Source: DATLGB01 sp963724135
GTDB lineage: Bacteria; Actinomycetota; Thermoleophilia; Solirubrobacterales; Solirubrobacteraceae
Length of the DNA stretch: 64,000 bases
Reading direction: 5' to 3'
NCBI GenBank assembly: GCA_963724135.1
Contig: CAVRTA010000005.1
Location: 124,001 to 188,000, forward strand
Shown here: positions 35,052 to 43,872 of the stretch, in pieces
How the letters are laid out: each line of letters starts with the position of its first letter
How positions within the stretch are numbered: position 1 is the first letter of the stretch
The notes under the pieces: model-generated
What the model was told of the DNA's origin: nothing
The model's input: only the letters and a program-made list of their open reading frames with translations
Databases searched by the model: none
Position numbers and translations under genes: made by a program

Positions 35052-36386
35052 ATGCTCGATTGCACCTACCGGATCGAGGTTCCGCACCGCGTCGGCGCGC
35101 TGGCACGGGTGCTGGGGGCGGTAGCCGAGGGTGGCGGGCTGGTGGGCGACGTGGTCACGATCTCGCTCGGCCGCGAGCACACGGTTCGCGAGATCACCAT
35201 CGAGGTGCGTGACATGGAGCAGGCCGACGAGATCGCCGCTCTGGTGGGAGACCTCGAGGGCGCCACGGTGCTGTGGCACGACGATCGCGCGATGCTGCGC
35301 CACGAGGGCGGCAAACTGACCATCGACGCGATCCACCCGATCCGGACGGTGCAGGAGATGCGCGACGTCTACACACCTGGCGTCGCCCGCGTGTGCCGGG
35401 CGATCGCCGAGCAGCCGCACCTGGCGAGCCGCTACACGATGATCTCGCGCAGCGTGGCCATCTGCACCAACGGCACGCGCGTGCTCGGGCTCGGCGACAT
35501 CGGGCCGGTCGCGTCGATGCCGGTCATGGAGGGCAAGGCCGTCTTCTACCGCCAGTTCGCTGACCTGTCGGCAATGCCGATCCTGATCGACGCGCCCGAC
35601 GTGGATACGTTCGTCTCCACGGTGCTGAGAATCGCGCCGGGGTTCGGCGCCATCCATCTCGAGGACATCTCGGCCCCGGAGTGCTTCGAGATCGAAGAGC
35701 AGCTGATCGGGCGGCTGTTCCAGCCCGTCATGCACGACGACGTGCACGGCACCGCAGTCGTGGCGGTGGCGGCCGCAATGGTGGCCTGCCGGCAGGTCGG
35801 GATCGACCTGCGCGCCGCCACGGTCGGCCAACTGGGCCTGGGGGCGGCTGGGTCGGGCATCTCCACCCTCATGGTCGAGGCGGGGGCGCGCCGTGTGGTC
35901 GGCTTCGACCCGCTGGAGGCCTCGCACAAGCGTGCGCGCGAGAGCGGCGTGGAGGTGACCGACATGGACACCGTGATGCGCGAGGCCGACGTGCTGCTGG
36001 CCACCACCGGCAGACCGGGGCTGATCAGTCCCGACATGGTGCGCGAGGGCCAGGTCATCCTGGCGCTGACCAACCCCGACCCGGAGATCGCCCCTGAGGA
36101 GGCGCGCGCCGCGGGCGCCGCGTTCGCCGCTGACGGGCGCAGCGTCAACAACGTCCTCGGCTACCCCGGGATCTTCCGCGGCGCGCTGGCGGCCGGGGCG
36201 CGCATGATCACGCTGGAGATGAAGCTTGCCGCCGCTCAGGCGATCGCCGAGATGCCTGTCGCCGACGAGCTCGTGCCCGACCCGCTCGACCGGCGCGTCC
36301 ATGACGCGGTCGCCCAGGCGGTTCAGGAGGCCGCCGACCGCAGCGGCGTGTCGCGGCCGGACTTCGCGATGCTCAGAGACCGCTGA
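35052..36386 (+). CDS. ACT-domain malic enzyme
   Basis: 444 aa. N-terminal ACT domain (about 1-75: YRIEVPHRVGALARVLG) followed by a malic enzyme: YTPGVARV, GLGDIGPVASMPVMEGK with the catalytic Lys, HDDVHGTAVV, and a NAD(P) site GLGAAGSGIS. It decarboxylates malate to pyruvate and reduces NAD(P)+. The ACT domain suggests allosteric control, perhaps by an amino acid. If NADP-linked it would supply reductant for acyl-chain reduction. It follows the kinase by 49 bp and converges on the hydrolase gene. Confidence 0.88.
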   Translation: MLDCTYRIEVPHRVGALARVLGAVAEGGGLVGDVVTISLGREHTVREITIEVRDMEQADEIAALVGDLEGATVLWHDDRAMLRHEGGKLTIDAIHPIRTVQEMRDVYTPGVARVCRAIAEQPHLASRYTMISRSVAICTNGTRVLGLGDIGPVASMPVMEGKAVFYRQFADLSAMPILIDAPDVDTFVSTVLRIAPGFGAIHLEDISAPECFEIEEQLIGRLFQPVMHDDVHGTAVVAVAAAMVACRQVGIDLRAATVGQLGLGAAGSGISTLMVEAGARRVVGFDPLEASHKRARESGVEVTDMDTVMREADVLLATTGRPGLISPDMVREGQVILALTNPDPEIAPEEARAAGAAFAADGRSVNNVLGYPGIFRGALAAGARMITLEMKLAAAQAIAEMPVADELVPDPLDRRVHDAVAQAVQEAADRSGVSRPDFAMLRDR

Positions 36387-36397
36387 GCCGAAGGCCG

Positions 36398-36415
36398 GGG
36401 CCCGACCTCAGGCCC
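36398..36415. terminator. Possible bidirectional hairpin between convergent genes
   Basis: Inverted repeat GGGCC (36398-36402) and GGCCC (36411-36415) with an 8-nt loop, between the malic enzyme stop and the hydrolase stop. No T-run follows on either strand, so this is weak. Confidence 0.25.
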
Positions 36416-37280
36416 GCAGCCCGCTCAGGACGGTGTCGAAGTGGTCGAACATGACCCCGAAGTGGCCGCAATCCTCGAGGATCCGGAGCTCGGCATGCGG
36501 GATCTCGCGGACGAGCGCCTCGGCGCTCACGACTGGAGTCGAGGAGTCGTCGGAGCCCCAGAAGAGCTTCAGGGGCACGCTGGCCGGGAAGTCGGCGTGC
36601 GCGAAGCCCCATGGCCGGTTGAGCAGCCAGTCGTCATAGACCCATCCGCGCGCGCCGTTGCGCCCGGCCTCCAGCGAGATGTCCACCACGTAGGCGGCGG
36701 GTTCGGGTCGGGCCATGACCAGCTGGTCGGAGGGGGACAGCGTCTTCGCCAGCCCCTCGATGGCCTTGTCGGGCGCCTTCCGCATCCCCAGGAGCAGCAA
36801 CCCGTGGAGGATGCTCGAGACCCGGCGGGAGCGCCGCGCCGCGAAATGCATGGGAGCGGGGAGCGCCTGGTGCAGGATTCCGGCCTCGTCGGCCACCGTG
36901 ACACCGGAGACGATCCCAGCCGCCTTGACGCGGTCCTGGAAGTGGATGCCGCAGGCGAAAACATAGGGTGACCCGGCCGACACACCCAGCACGTGAAACC
37001 GGTCCAGGCCCAGGTGGTCGGCGACGATCCCGATGTCGCGCGCGGAATCCATCACCGTCCGGCCGGGGACGAAGTCGGAGAACCCGAACCCGGCACGGTC
37101 GGGCGTGATCATCCGGAACCCGTGCTGCTCCAGCACGGCAGGAGCGAAGGACGGGAGCGGGCGCGCACCCGGAAGGCTGTGACAGAACATGATCGCGTCG
37201 CCGTCGGCCGGCCCGATGTCGCTGAACGACAGCGCCCGACCGTCGGGCTGGACCAGCACATGCGCTTCGGCGCCGATCAT
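36408..37280 (-). CDS. Alpha/beta hydrolase
   Basis: 290 aa. Nucleophile elbow GVSAGSP (Ser near residue 101), acid in WGSDDSSTP, His in CGHFG near the C-terminus; oxyanion region FCHSLPGAR. Single-domain, cytoplasmic, substrate unknown. It starts 6 nt after the FHA-FHA-MFS gene and ends the acetyl-CoA carboxylase operon. Confidence 0.8.
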   Translation of the reverse strand: MIGAEAHVLVQPDGRALSFSDIGPADGDAIMFCHSLPGARPLPSFAPAVLEQHGFRMITPDRAGFGFSDFVPGRTVMDSARDIGIVADHLGLDRFHVLGVSAGSPYVFACGIHFQDRVKAAGIVSGVTVADEAGILHQALPAPMHFAARRSRRVSSILHGLLLLGMRKAPDKAIEGLAKTLSPSDQLVMARPEPAAYVVDISLEAGRNGARGWVYDDWLLNRPWGFAHADFPASVPLKLFWGSDDSSTPVVSAEALVREIPHAELRILEDCGHFGVMFDHFDTVLSGLRA

Positions 37281-37286
37281 CCGGTC

Positions 37287-39647
37287 TCAGTGCCCCGGAG
37301 CCGCGGTGGCGTCATCGCGTAGGTGTGACCTGCGCACGAGGGCGAACGAGGTGACCGCTCCGATCAGTGCCATCGCGCAGGCCACGAGGAACACGGCGCG
37401 CAGGCCGGAGGCGTAACTGAGCTGGGCGGTGTCGAGGAGATCGGCTCGCATCGTCTTCGGCGTCGTGGAGAGCAGCTGCTGCGTGCCACCGACCGCGATC
37501 GTGTCGGCGATGCTCTCGGCTTTCGAGGCCAGACCCGTCCCTTTCAGGGAGCTGTGGACCTTATCGCCGATCTCCTGCTGCAGGAGCATGCCCATCACGG
37601 CGATGCCGAAGGTCGTCCCCGCCTCGCGGGCGGTGCTGCTCATGCCCGAGGCCATCCCGCTGCGCCACGGGGGTACCACCGACACAGCGGTCGATGACAG
37701 GGTGGGGTTGATCAGGCCCAGCCCGATCCCGGCCAGAACGAGCCCGGGCAGGATGGCTGTCCAGGCCGAGTTGCCGTCGACCACCATCATCCACGCCGTG
37801 GCGACGGTGATGATCGCCAGCGAGAGCGTCAGCGTGATCCGCGGGTTGACCGTCCCGGTCAGCCGGCCGGCCAGCGGCCCGACGAGCAGGCACGCGCCGG
37901 TGAGCACCAGCATTCGCAGGCCGGTCTCGATGGCGGAGTAGCCCAGAATGGACTGCATCCAGACCGTGAGGAAGAAGATGAGGGCCAGCACCGAGAAGCA
38001 CGACGTGAACGCCGACACCGACGACCCCACGAACGTCGGGTTGCGGAACAGGGCCAGATCGAGCATCGGATCCTTGACCCGCCGCTGGATGATCACGAAG
38101 AGCACGAACAGGACCAGCGCGCCGGCGTAGCAGCCGAGGGTCGTCGCGCTGGTCCAGCCCTCCTCGTTGCCGCGAATCGTCGCGAAGACGGTCAGGAACA
38201 TCGCGAGGCTCGAGGTGACGAGCCCGCCCCAGTCGATCCGCGTCCTCGGTCCGGGCACGTTGACGACCTTGAAGCGGAGCATGACGAAGCACCCCAGTGC
38301 GATCGGCACGTTGAGATAGAAGATGGCCTCCCAGCCGATCCCCTCCACGAGGAGGCCGCCCACGATCGGTCCCATCGCCACCGAGAGGCCGTTGACCGCC
38401 CCGTAGATCCCGAACGCCATCGGCCGCTCACCCGCCGGGAACTCCTGCACGATGAGCGACAGCGAGCAGGCGAACATGGTCGCCCCGCCCAGGCCCTGGA
38501 TCCCGCGCGCGACGTCGAGGAAAGTGGCGTTCGGGGCCTGGGCACAGAGCACCGACGCAGCGGTGAACACGCCCAGCCCGATGGTGAGGACCCGCTTGCG
38601 GCCGAAGATGTCGGCGAAGGAGCCCGCGGTCAGCAGCACCGCGGTGAGGCCGAGGGTGTACCCGTCGATGATCCACTGCAGCGAGGTGAAGCTCGGCTTC
38701 AGGTCCGCGGAGATGGACGGCAGCGCGACGCCGACGATGGTGACGTCGAGCAGCAGCATGAAGACCGTGATGCAGACGACGGCCAGGGTCCACCACTTGC
38801 GGTTCCCGGTCTCCGCGCCGAGCAGCTTCCCCGAAGCTGCGAGCGCGTCGCGCACGCCGGCGACCTGCGGGGCGGGGACGTGCGCGGACACGCCCTCGAA
38901 CACCGGCGTCGTGAGCTCGATCGTCGCCTCGCCGATCTGGATGCGATCGCCCGGGGCAAGCGTGTGGGTCCCGAGGATGCGCTCGCCGCCGACGTAGGTG
39001 CCGTTGGAGGAGCGCAGGTCGCTGATGGCCGCCACGCCGTCGCGCACCGTGACCTTGGCGTGCCTGCGGGAGACCTCGCTGTCGAGCACCTGCAACTCGC
39101 ACTCCGGCTCGCGGCCGATCGTGACGCTCCCGCCCAAAATCGGGGCCGTCGCGCCGGCGCCGGGCCCGCTCAGGATCCGAACCTGACCGTCGGCGCCTGC
39201 CGGGGCGAAGGTGGGTTCGAGATCGGGCGGCGGCGCGGGGTCGGGGATCCGGCGCGCGCGGGTGACGTCCGGGCTCGGGATGGCGCGGGCGCGCGTGACC
39301 TGCGCCTCGGCGCGCGGTTCTTCGGCGGCGGTGAACTCGAGCGTGCTGGCTCCGACCCGGATCTGGTCGCCGCTGTGCAGCGCGTGGCGGCCGAGTAGCC
39401 GCTCGTCGTTGACGAACGTCCCGTTGGTCGAACCGAGGTCCTCCACGACCGGGTTGCCGTCGGCCGTGGTGATGCGCGCGTGGCGACGCGAGAGCTCGCC
39501 GCTGGTGTCGGCAAGCACGATGTCGGCGGCATCGTCGCGGCCGATCACGGCCTCTCCGCGAACCATGAAGATCTTCCCGGCGCTCGGACCGGTGGCGACT
39601 CGGAGCTCCCCGATCAGCCGTCCTGACCCGGCTGGGCCGTCAGCCAC
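37287..39647 (-). CDS. MFS (DHA2, 14-TM) transporter with two N-terminal FHA domains
   Basis: 786 aa. FHA 1 (about 12-108: GRDDAADI, SRRHA, LGSTNGTF), a linker containing VTRARAIPSPDVTRARRIP (about 117-135), FHA 2 (about 150-245: GREPECEL, SRRHAKV, LRSSNGTY), then a DHA2/EmrB-QacA-like permease (LLLDVTIVGVALPSI at its start, about 14 helices). The GTG start overlaps the previous stop. A drug/metabolite exporter whose activity or location could be governed by phosphothreonine on a partner. I know of no characterised exporter with this arrangement. Confidence 0.88.
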   Translation of the reverse strand: MADGPAGSGRLIGELRVATGPSAGKIFMVRGEAVIGRDDAADIVLADTSGELSRRHARITTADGNPVVEDLGSTNGTFVNDERLLGRHALHSGDQIRVGASTLEFTAAEEPRAEAQVTRARAIPSPDVTRARRIPDPAPPPDLEPTFAPAGADGQVRILSGPGAGATAPILGGSVTIGREPECELQVLDSEVSRRHAKVTVRDGVAAISDLRSSNGTYVGGERILGTHTLAPGDRIQIGEATIELTTPVFEGVSAHVPAPQVAGVRDALAASGKLLGAETGNRKWWTLAVVCITVFMLLLDVTIVGVALPSISADLKPSFTSLQWIIDGYTLGLTAVLLTAGSFADIFGRKRVLTIGLGVFTAASVLCAQAPNATFLDVARGIQGLGGATMFACSLSLIVQEFPAGERPMAFGIYGAVNGLSVAMGPIVGGLLVEGIGWEAIFYLNVPIALGCFVMLRFKVVNVPGPRTRIDWGGLVTSSLAMFLTVFATIRGNEEGWTSATTLGCYAGALVLFVLFVIIQRRVKDPMLDLALFRNPTFVGSSVSAFTSCFSVLALIFFLTVWMQSILGYSAIETGLRMLVLTGACLLVGPLAGRLTGTVNPRITLTLSLAIITVATAWMMVVDGNSAWTAILPGLVLAGIGLGLINPTLSSTAVSVVPPWRSGMASGMSSTAREAGTTFGIAVMGMLLQQEIGDKVHSSLKGTGLASKAESIADTIAVGGTQQLLSTTPKTMRADLLDTAQLSYASGLRAVFLVACAMALIGAVTSFALVRRSHLRDDATAAPGH

Positions 39648-40213
39648 TACGAGTCTCCGCCGAGCGGCTGCCAGCGGCCGTCGCTGAAGCTCAGACGGAT
39701 GGGCTCGGACTCGTCGTCGAGGTGGATCTCCGCCTCGCCCTGCTCAGGGTCGACCACCAGCCGCAGCGACAGCCGAGGCGCCTCGGCGCTGCTCGGCTCG
39801 ACGGCCGCCGGAGGTGCCGGCGGGAGATCCCTCATGGCCTGCGGGGTCTCGACCGTCACCGTCGCCGCCCGCGGGTCGACCGCTGCCGCCTCCGCCGACT
39901 GGGTCGGAGCCTCGGCCACGATGATCGTGGTGCCCCCGACCTCGATCGAGTCCTCGGTCGTGAGCAGCCTCGGGCCCTCGATCCGCTCACCGTTGAGCAG
40001 CGTCCCGTTGGTCGAGGCGAGGTCCTCGATCATGTACGTCCCCTCGTCCTGCCGCGAGATCTTGGCGTGGTGGCGGGAGAGCTCGGGATCGTCGGCGAGC
40101 TTGCCGGGGCCCTCGGACTGGCGACCGATCACCAGCCGGTCATCGACAGTGAGCGAGAAGCCCGCCGCCTTGCCGGATACGACCTCCAGGCGCAGCGCGC
40201 CCGTGGTGCTCAC
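39647..40213 (-). CDS. FHA-domain protein
   Basis: 188 aa, GTG start overlapping the AccC stop (GTGA). FHA motifs GRQSEGPG, SRHHAKI, LASTNGTL, then an Ala/Pro linker and a C-terminal module (LSLRLVVDPEQGEAE ... SEPIRLSFSDGRW) shared with the FHA protein at 30547. Translationally coupled between biotin carboxylase and the FHA-FHA-MFS transporter, so it may connect phospho-signalling to malonyl-CoA synthesis or export. Confidence 0.82.
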   Translation of the reverse strand: MSTTGALRLEVVSGKAAGFSLTVDDRLVIGRQSEGPGKLADDPELSRHHAKISRQDEGTYMIEDLASTNGTLLNGERIEGPRLLTTEDSIEVGGTTIIVAEAPTQSAEAAAVDPRAATVTVETPQAMRDLPPAPPAAVEPSSAEAPRLSLRLVVDPEQGEAEIHLDDESEPIRLSFSDGRWQPLGGDS

Positions 40214-41580
40214 GCCGCTGCCGCCTTCGCCTCGCCCGCCAGGAAGTTCTCGACGAAGTCGGTGGAGACGTCGCCCGAGCGGAACGTCTCGTTGGCCAGG
40301 ACCCTGCGGTGGAAGGGGATCGTGGTCTTGACTCCGCGGCCCTCGATCTGGAACTCGCTGAGCGCGCGGTCCATGCGGTCGATCGCTTCGGTCCGCGTCG
40401 GCGCCCACACGATCAGCTTGGCGATCAGGGAGTCGTAGAAGGGCGCGATCATCCAGCCGGGGTAGCAGTGCGAGTCAACCCGTGTGTACGGGCCCCCCGG
40501 TGGGACATAGACGTCGAGCCTGCCGGCCGCGGGCGCGAAGTCGCGGTCCGGATCCTCGGCGTTGACGCGGCACTCCATCGCATGCCCGCGGACGACGAGG
40601 TCGTCCTGCTTGACCGACAGCGGCTCGCCCGCCGCCACCCGGATCTGCTCCTGGATCAGGTCGGCGCCGGTGATCATCTCCGAGACCGGGTGCTCGACCT
40701 GGATGCGGGCGTTCATCTCCATGAACGAGAGGTTGCCTTCGTGGTCGAGCAGGAACTCCATCGTCCCAGCGCCGGTGTAGCCGACGGAGAGAGCGCCAGC
40801 TACGGCACGCTCGCCGATGTCCCTGCGCTGCTCCGGGGTGAGATGGATCGAGGGCGCCTCCTCGATCAGCTTCTGGTGACGGCGCTGCACCGAGCAGTCA
40901 CGCTCGAAGAAGTAGACGCCGTTGCCGTGGTTGTCGCACACCAGCTGGATCTCGGTGTGCCGCGGCGCGTCGAGGTAGCGCTCGATGTAGACGGCGCTGT
41001 CCTTGAACACCGCCTGGGCGGTGGCGCGCGTCGTCGCGTACAGGCGCGCCATGTCCTCGGCCTTGCGGACGACGTTCATGCCGCGCCCGCCGCCGCCGGC
41101 GACGGCCTTGATGATGACCGGGTAGCCGATGGAGTCGCCGATCTCCTGAGCCTCGTCGACCGTCTGCACGGGCTCGATCGTGCCCGGCAGCAGCGGCAGG
41201 CCCGCCCGCTGCATCAGGTCACGGGCGATCGCCTTGTCGCCGACCCTCTCCATGACCTCCGGCTTCGGGCCGATGAACGTGAGACCGTTGTTGTCGCAGA
41301 TCTCGGCGAAGAACGGGTCCTCGGAGAGGAAGCCATAGCCGGGGTGCACGGCATCCGCGCCCGTCTTCAGCGCGGCCCCGATGATGTTGGGGATGTGCAG
41401 GTAGCTCTTGCCGGGATGCGGTGGTCCGATGTGCACCGCCTCGTCGGCGAACTTGACCACGGCGGACTCCCGGTCGGCGGTCGAGTACAGCGCGACCGAC
41501 TTGATGCCCAGCTCGCGGCAGGCACGAGCGACCCGCAGCGCGATCTCGCCGCGGTTGGCGATCAGGACCTTTTCGAACAA
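40210..41580 (-). CDS. accC: Acetyl-CoA carboxylase, biotin carboxylase subunit
   Basis: 456 aa, canonical AccC length. FEKVLIANRGEIALR start, ATP-grasp glycine loop (AGGGGRGMNVV), active-site EMNARIQVEHPVSE. It carboxylates biotin on AccB using ATP and bicarbonate. It lies 10 nt after accB. Unlike typical actinobacterial AccA3-type subunits, biotin carboxylase and carrier are separate proteins, as in E. coli-type ACC. Confidence 0.95.
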   Translation of the reverse strand: MFEKVLIANRGEIALRVARACRELGIKSVALYSTADRESAVVKFADEAVHIGPPHPGKSYLHIPNIIGAALKTGADAVHPGYGFLSEDPFFAEICDNNGLTFIGPKPEVMERVGDKAIARDLMQRAGLPLLPGTIEPVQTVDEAQEIGDSIGYPVIIKAVAGGGGRGMNVVRKAEDMARLYATTRATAQAVFKDSAVYIERYLDAPRHTEIQLVCDNHGNGVYFFERDCSVQRRHQKLIEEAPSIHLTPEQRRDIGERAVAGALSVGYTGAGTMEFLLDHEGNLSFMEMNARIQVEHPVSEMITGADLIQEQIRVAAGEPLSVKQDDLVVRGHAMECRVNAEDPDRDFAPAAGRLDVYVPPGGPYTRVDSHCYPGWMIAPFYDSLIAKLIVWAPTRTEAIDRMDRALSEFQIEGRGVKTTIPFHRRVLANETFRSGDVSTDFVENFLAGEAKAAAA

Positions 41581-41590
41581 CTCAGTGCCC

Positions 41591-42139
41591 CTAGCCCTCG
41601 GACGGTTCGAGGTACATGAGTACCTGCTCGAACTCGCACCAGTCGCCGTCGGAGGCCGCGATCTCGACCACCTTCCCGGCCTCGGGTGCGGCGATCTCGT
41701 TCATCATCTTCATCGCCTCGACGATGCACACCGTCTGCCCGGCGTCGACCGTGTCGCCGACCTCGACGAACGGTTTGGCGCCCGGCTTGGGCGCGCCGTA
41801 GTACGTCCCCACCAGCGGCGCCAGCACCGGCACGCGGTTGTCGGCCGGCGCGTCCCCGAGCGTGAAGACACCCGAGGCCATCCGCGCTCCCGGCGCGACC
41901 GACAGCCCGGGCCCGGCGCTCGCGGTCAGGCTCGTCGGCTGGGGAGGCGCGGCCTCGGCGGCCGCCGGCATGGGCGCCACACCGCCGCGCTCGATCTCGA
42001 TCCGGTACTCCCCGGCGGCCACCGCGAAGCGCTGCACGGTGCTGCCCTCCAGGCGACGGACGAGATCGCGCGCCTCGGCCCACACGGACTCGATCATGTC
42101 GCGGTCAGGGGCTGATTGGGGCTGGTCGCTGTCGCTCAT
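41591..42139 (-). CDS. accB: Acetyl-CoA carboxylase, biotin carboxyl carrier protein
   Basis: 182 aa. C-terminal biotinyl domain with VEAMKMMNEI (biotin-accepting Lys) and the thumb-containing segment LVGTYYGAPKPGAKPFVEVG. The N-terminal region is a helical start and Ala/Pro-rich linker. ATG overlaps the accDA stop (ATGA). Confidence 0.95.
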   Translation of the reverse strand: MSDSDQPQSAPDRDMIESVWAEARDLVRRLEGSTVQRFAVAAGEYRIEIERGGVAPMPAAAEAAPPQPTSLTASAGPGLSVAPGARMASGVFTLGDAPADNRVPVLAPLVGTYYGAPKPGAKPFVEVGDTVDAGQTVCIVEAMKMMNEIAAPEAGKVVEIAASDGDWCEFEQVLMYLEPSEG

Positions 42140-43872
42140 GTCTCCGGGGTGATCGGGGGAAGGATGGGCTGTTGCCCGGGCGCTCCGAACTTGCGGAAGC
42201 GGGCATAGCGCTGCTCGAGCAGCTCGTCTGCGGTCATCGGAAGCAGCTCGGTCAGCGACGCGATCAGTGCCGCGCGCAGGTTCGCGCCCGCGGCCGTCGG
42301 ATCGTTCTGCGCCCCGCCGTCGGGCTCGGGGACGATCGCGTCCATGATCCCGAGCCGCAGCAGGTCGGGGCTGGTGATGCGCAGCATCGCCGCTGCGCGG
42401 GGGGCCGCGGTGGCGTCCTTGAACAGGATCGTGGAGCAGCCCTCCGGGCTGATCACGGAGTAGTAGGCGTTCTCCATCATCAGCACATGGTTCGAGGTCG
42501 CCAGCGCGAGCGCGCCGCCGCTGCCGCCCTCGCCCGTGACCACGCTGATCGTGGGGACGCGCAGTCGCGACATGAGCATGATCGACTCGGCGATCGCGTT
42601 CGACTGGCCCCGCTCCTCCGCGCCGATCCCCGGGTACGCGCCGGGCGTGTCGACGATCGTCACGATCGGCATCCCGAAGCGCTCGGCGTAGCGCATCAGC
42701 CGCATGCCCTTGCGGTAGCCCTCGGGCTCGGGCATGCCGAAGTTGTGCTCCATCAGCTCGCTGGTGGTGTGGCCCTTCTGCTGGCCGATGACCATCACCG
42801 CGAGGTCGCCGATCCGCCCCAGCCCGGCCACGATCGCCGCGTCCTCGCGGAACAGGCGGTCGCCGTGCAGCTCGTGGAAGTCGTCCAGCACCAGGCCCAC
42901 GAGGTCGAGCATTCGCGGCCGGTCGATGTGGCGGGCCAGCTGGACGACGTCCCAGGCGTCGCGCGCCGGCAGCTCGTCGGGGTCGGTCACGGGCGCTGCG
43001 CCCTCGGCCGCCGGAAGCAGCTCGTTGCGCTCCCGCGTCTGGCCCCGCGCGCGCTCGGCGGCGGCGTGGAACTCGAGCAGGTTGCGCAGCGTGCGCCGCA
43101 GGTTCTCGCGCGGCACCATCACGTCGAGCATTCCGCGCTCGAGCAGGAACTCCGCCGTCTGGAAGCCCTCGGGCAGCTCCTGGTGGATCGTCTGCTCGAT
43201 CACCGACGGGCCGGCGAACCCGATGTGGGCACCCGGCTCTGAGATGAGGACGTCGCCGAGCGTGGCGTAGGAGGCGCTGACGCCCCCGTAGGTCGGGTCG
43301 GTCAGCAGGGACATGAAGAGGACGCCCTCCTCGGCGAGGCGGGCCACCGCCTGGCTGCTCTTGGCCATCTGCATCAGCGAGATGCAACCCTCCTGCATCC
43401 GCGCTCCGCCCGAGGCGGAGATGACCAGCAGCGGCGTGCGCCGCTCCAGGGCGTGCTCGGCGGCGCGGGTGATCGCCTCGCCGACCGCCCCGCTCATGCT
43501 GCCGCCGATGAAGCCGAAGTCGATCGCCGCCAGTACGACCGGCAGCCCGTCGATCGTCCCCTCGCCGTAGATCGCGCCCGACTTGCGTCCGGACTTCTCC
43601 TGCGCCGCGCGGAGCCGCTCGGCGTAGGGCTTGGAATCGACGAACGAGAGCGCGTCGAGCGGCTCCAGGTCCTCGTCGAGCAGCTGGAAGCTGTCGGCGT
43701 CGAAGAGCTGCGTCAGGCGCTCGCTCAGGCGCAGCCGGAAATGGTGGTTGCACTCTGGGCAGACGCCGAGGTTGCGCTTGAGGCGCTTGTGGTAGACGAA
43801 CGCCGAGCACGACGGGCAGCGGAACCACTCCGCCGAGACCTCGCGGTTGGCTTGAGTGGCCAGGTCAGCCAA
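42136..43872 (-). CDS. accDA: Acetyl-CoA carboxylase carboxyltransferase, fused beta-alpha subunits (AccD-AccA)
   Basis: 578 aa from TTG 43872 (start uncertain; the TTG overlaps the preceding stop). AccD half: zinc ribbon CPSC...CPEC (about residues 20-45), ISASGGARMQEG. AccA half begins near residue 310 (DAWDVVQLARHIDRP) and contains IVDTPGAYPGIGAEERGQ and TGEGGSGGALAL. Transfers CO2 from carboxybiotin to acetyl-CoA to give malonyl-CoA. The D-A fusion order puts both subunits in one chain. Part of a complete ACC set in one operon. Confidence 0.92.
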   Translation of the reverse strand: MADLATQANREVSAEWFRCPSCSAFVYHKRLKRNLGVCPECNHHFRLRLSERLTQLFDADSFQLLDEDLEPLDALSFVDSKPYAERLRAAQEKSGRKSGAIYGEGTIDGLPVVLAAIDFGFIGGSMSGAVGEAITRAAEHALERRTPLLVISASGGARMQEGCISLMQMAKSSQAVARLAEEGVLFMSLLTDPTYGGVSASYATLGDVLISEPGAHIGFAGPSVIEQTIHQELPEGFQTAEFLLERGMLDVMVPRENLRRTLRNLLEFHAAAERARGQTRERNELLPAAEGAAPVTDPDELPARDAWDVVQLARHIDRPRMLDLVGLVLDDFHELHGDRLFREDAAIVAGLGRIGDLAVMVIGQQKGHTTSELMEHNFGMPEPEGYRKGMRLMRYAERFGMPIVTIVDTPGAYPGIGAEERGQSNAIAESIMLMSRLRVPTISVVTGEGGSGGALALATSNHVLMMENAYYSVISPEGCSTILFKDATAAPRAAAMLRITSPDLLRLGIMDAIVPEPDGGAQNDPTAAGANLRAALIASLTELLPMTADELLEQRYARFRKFGAPGQQPILPPITPET

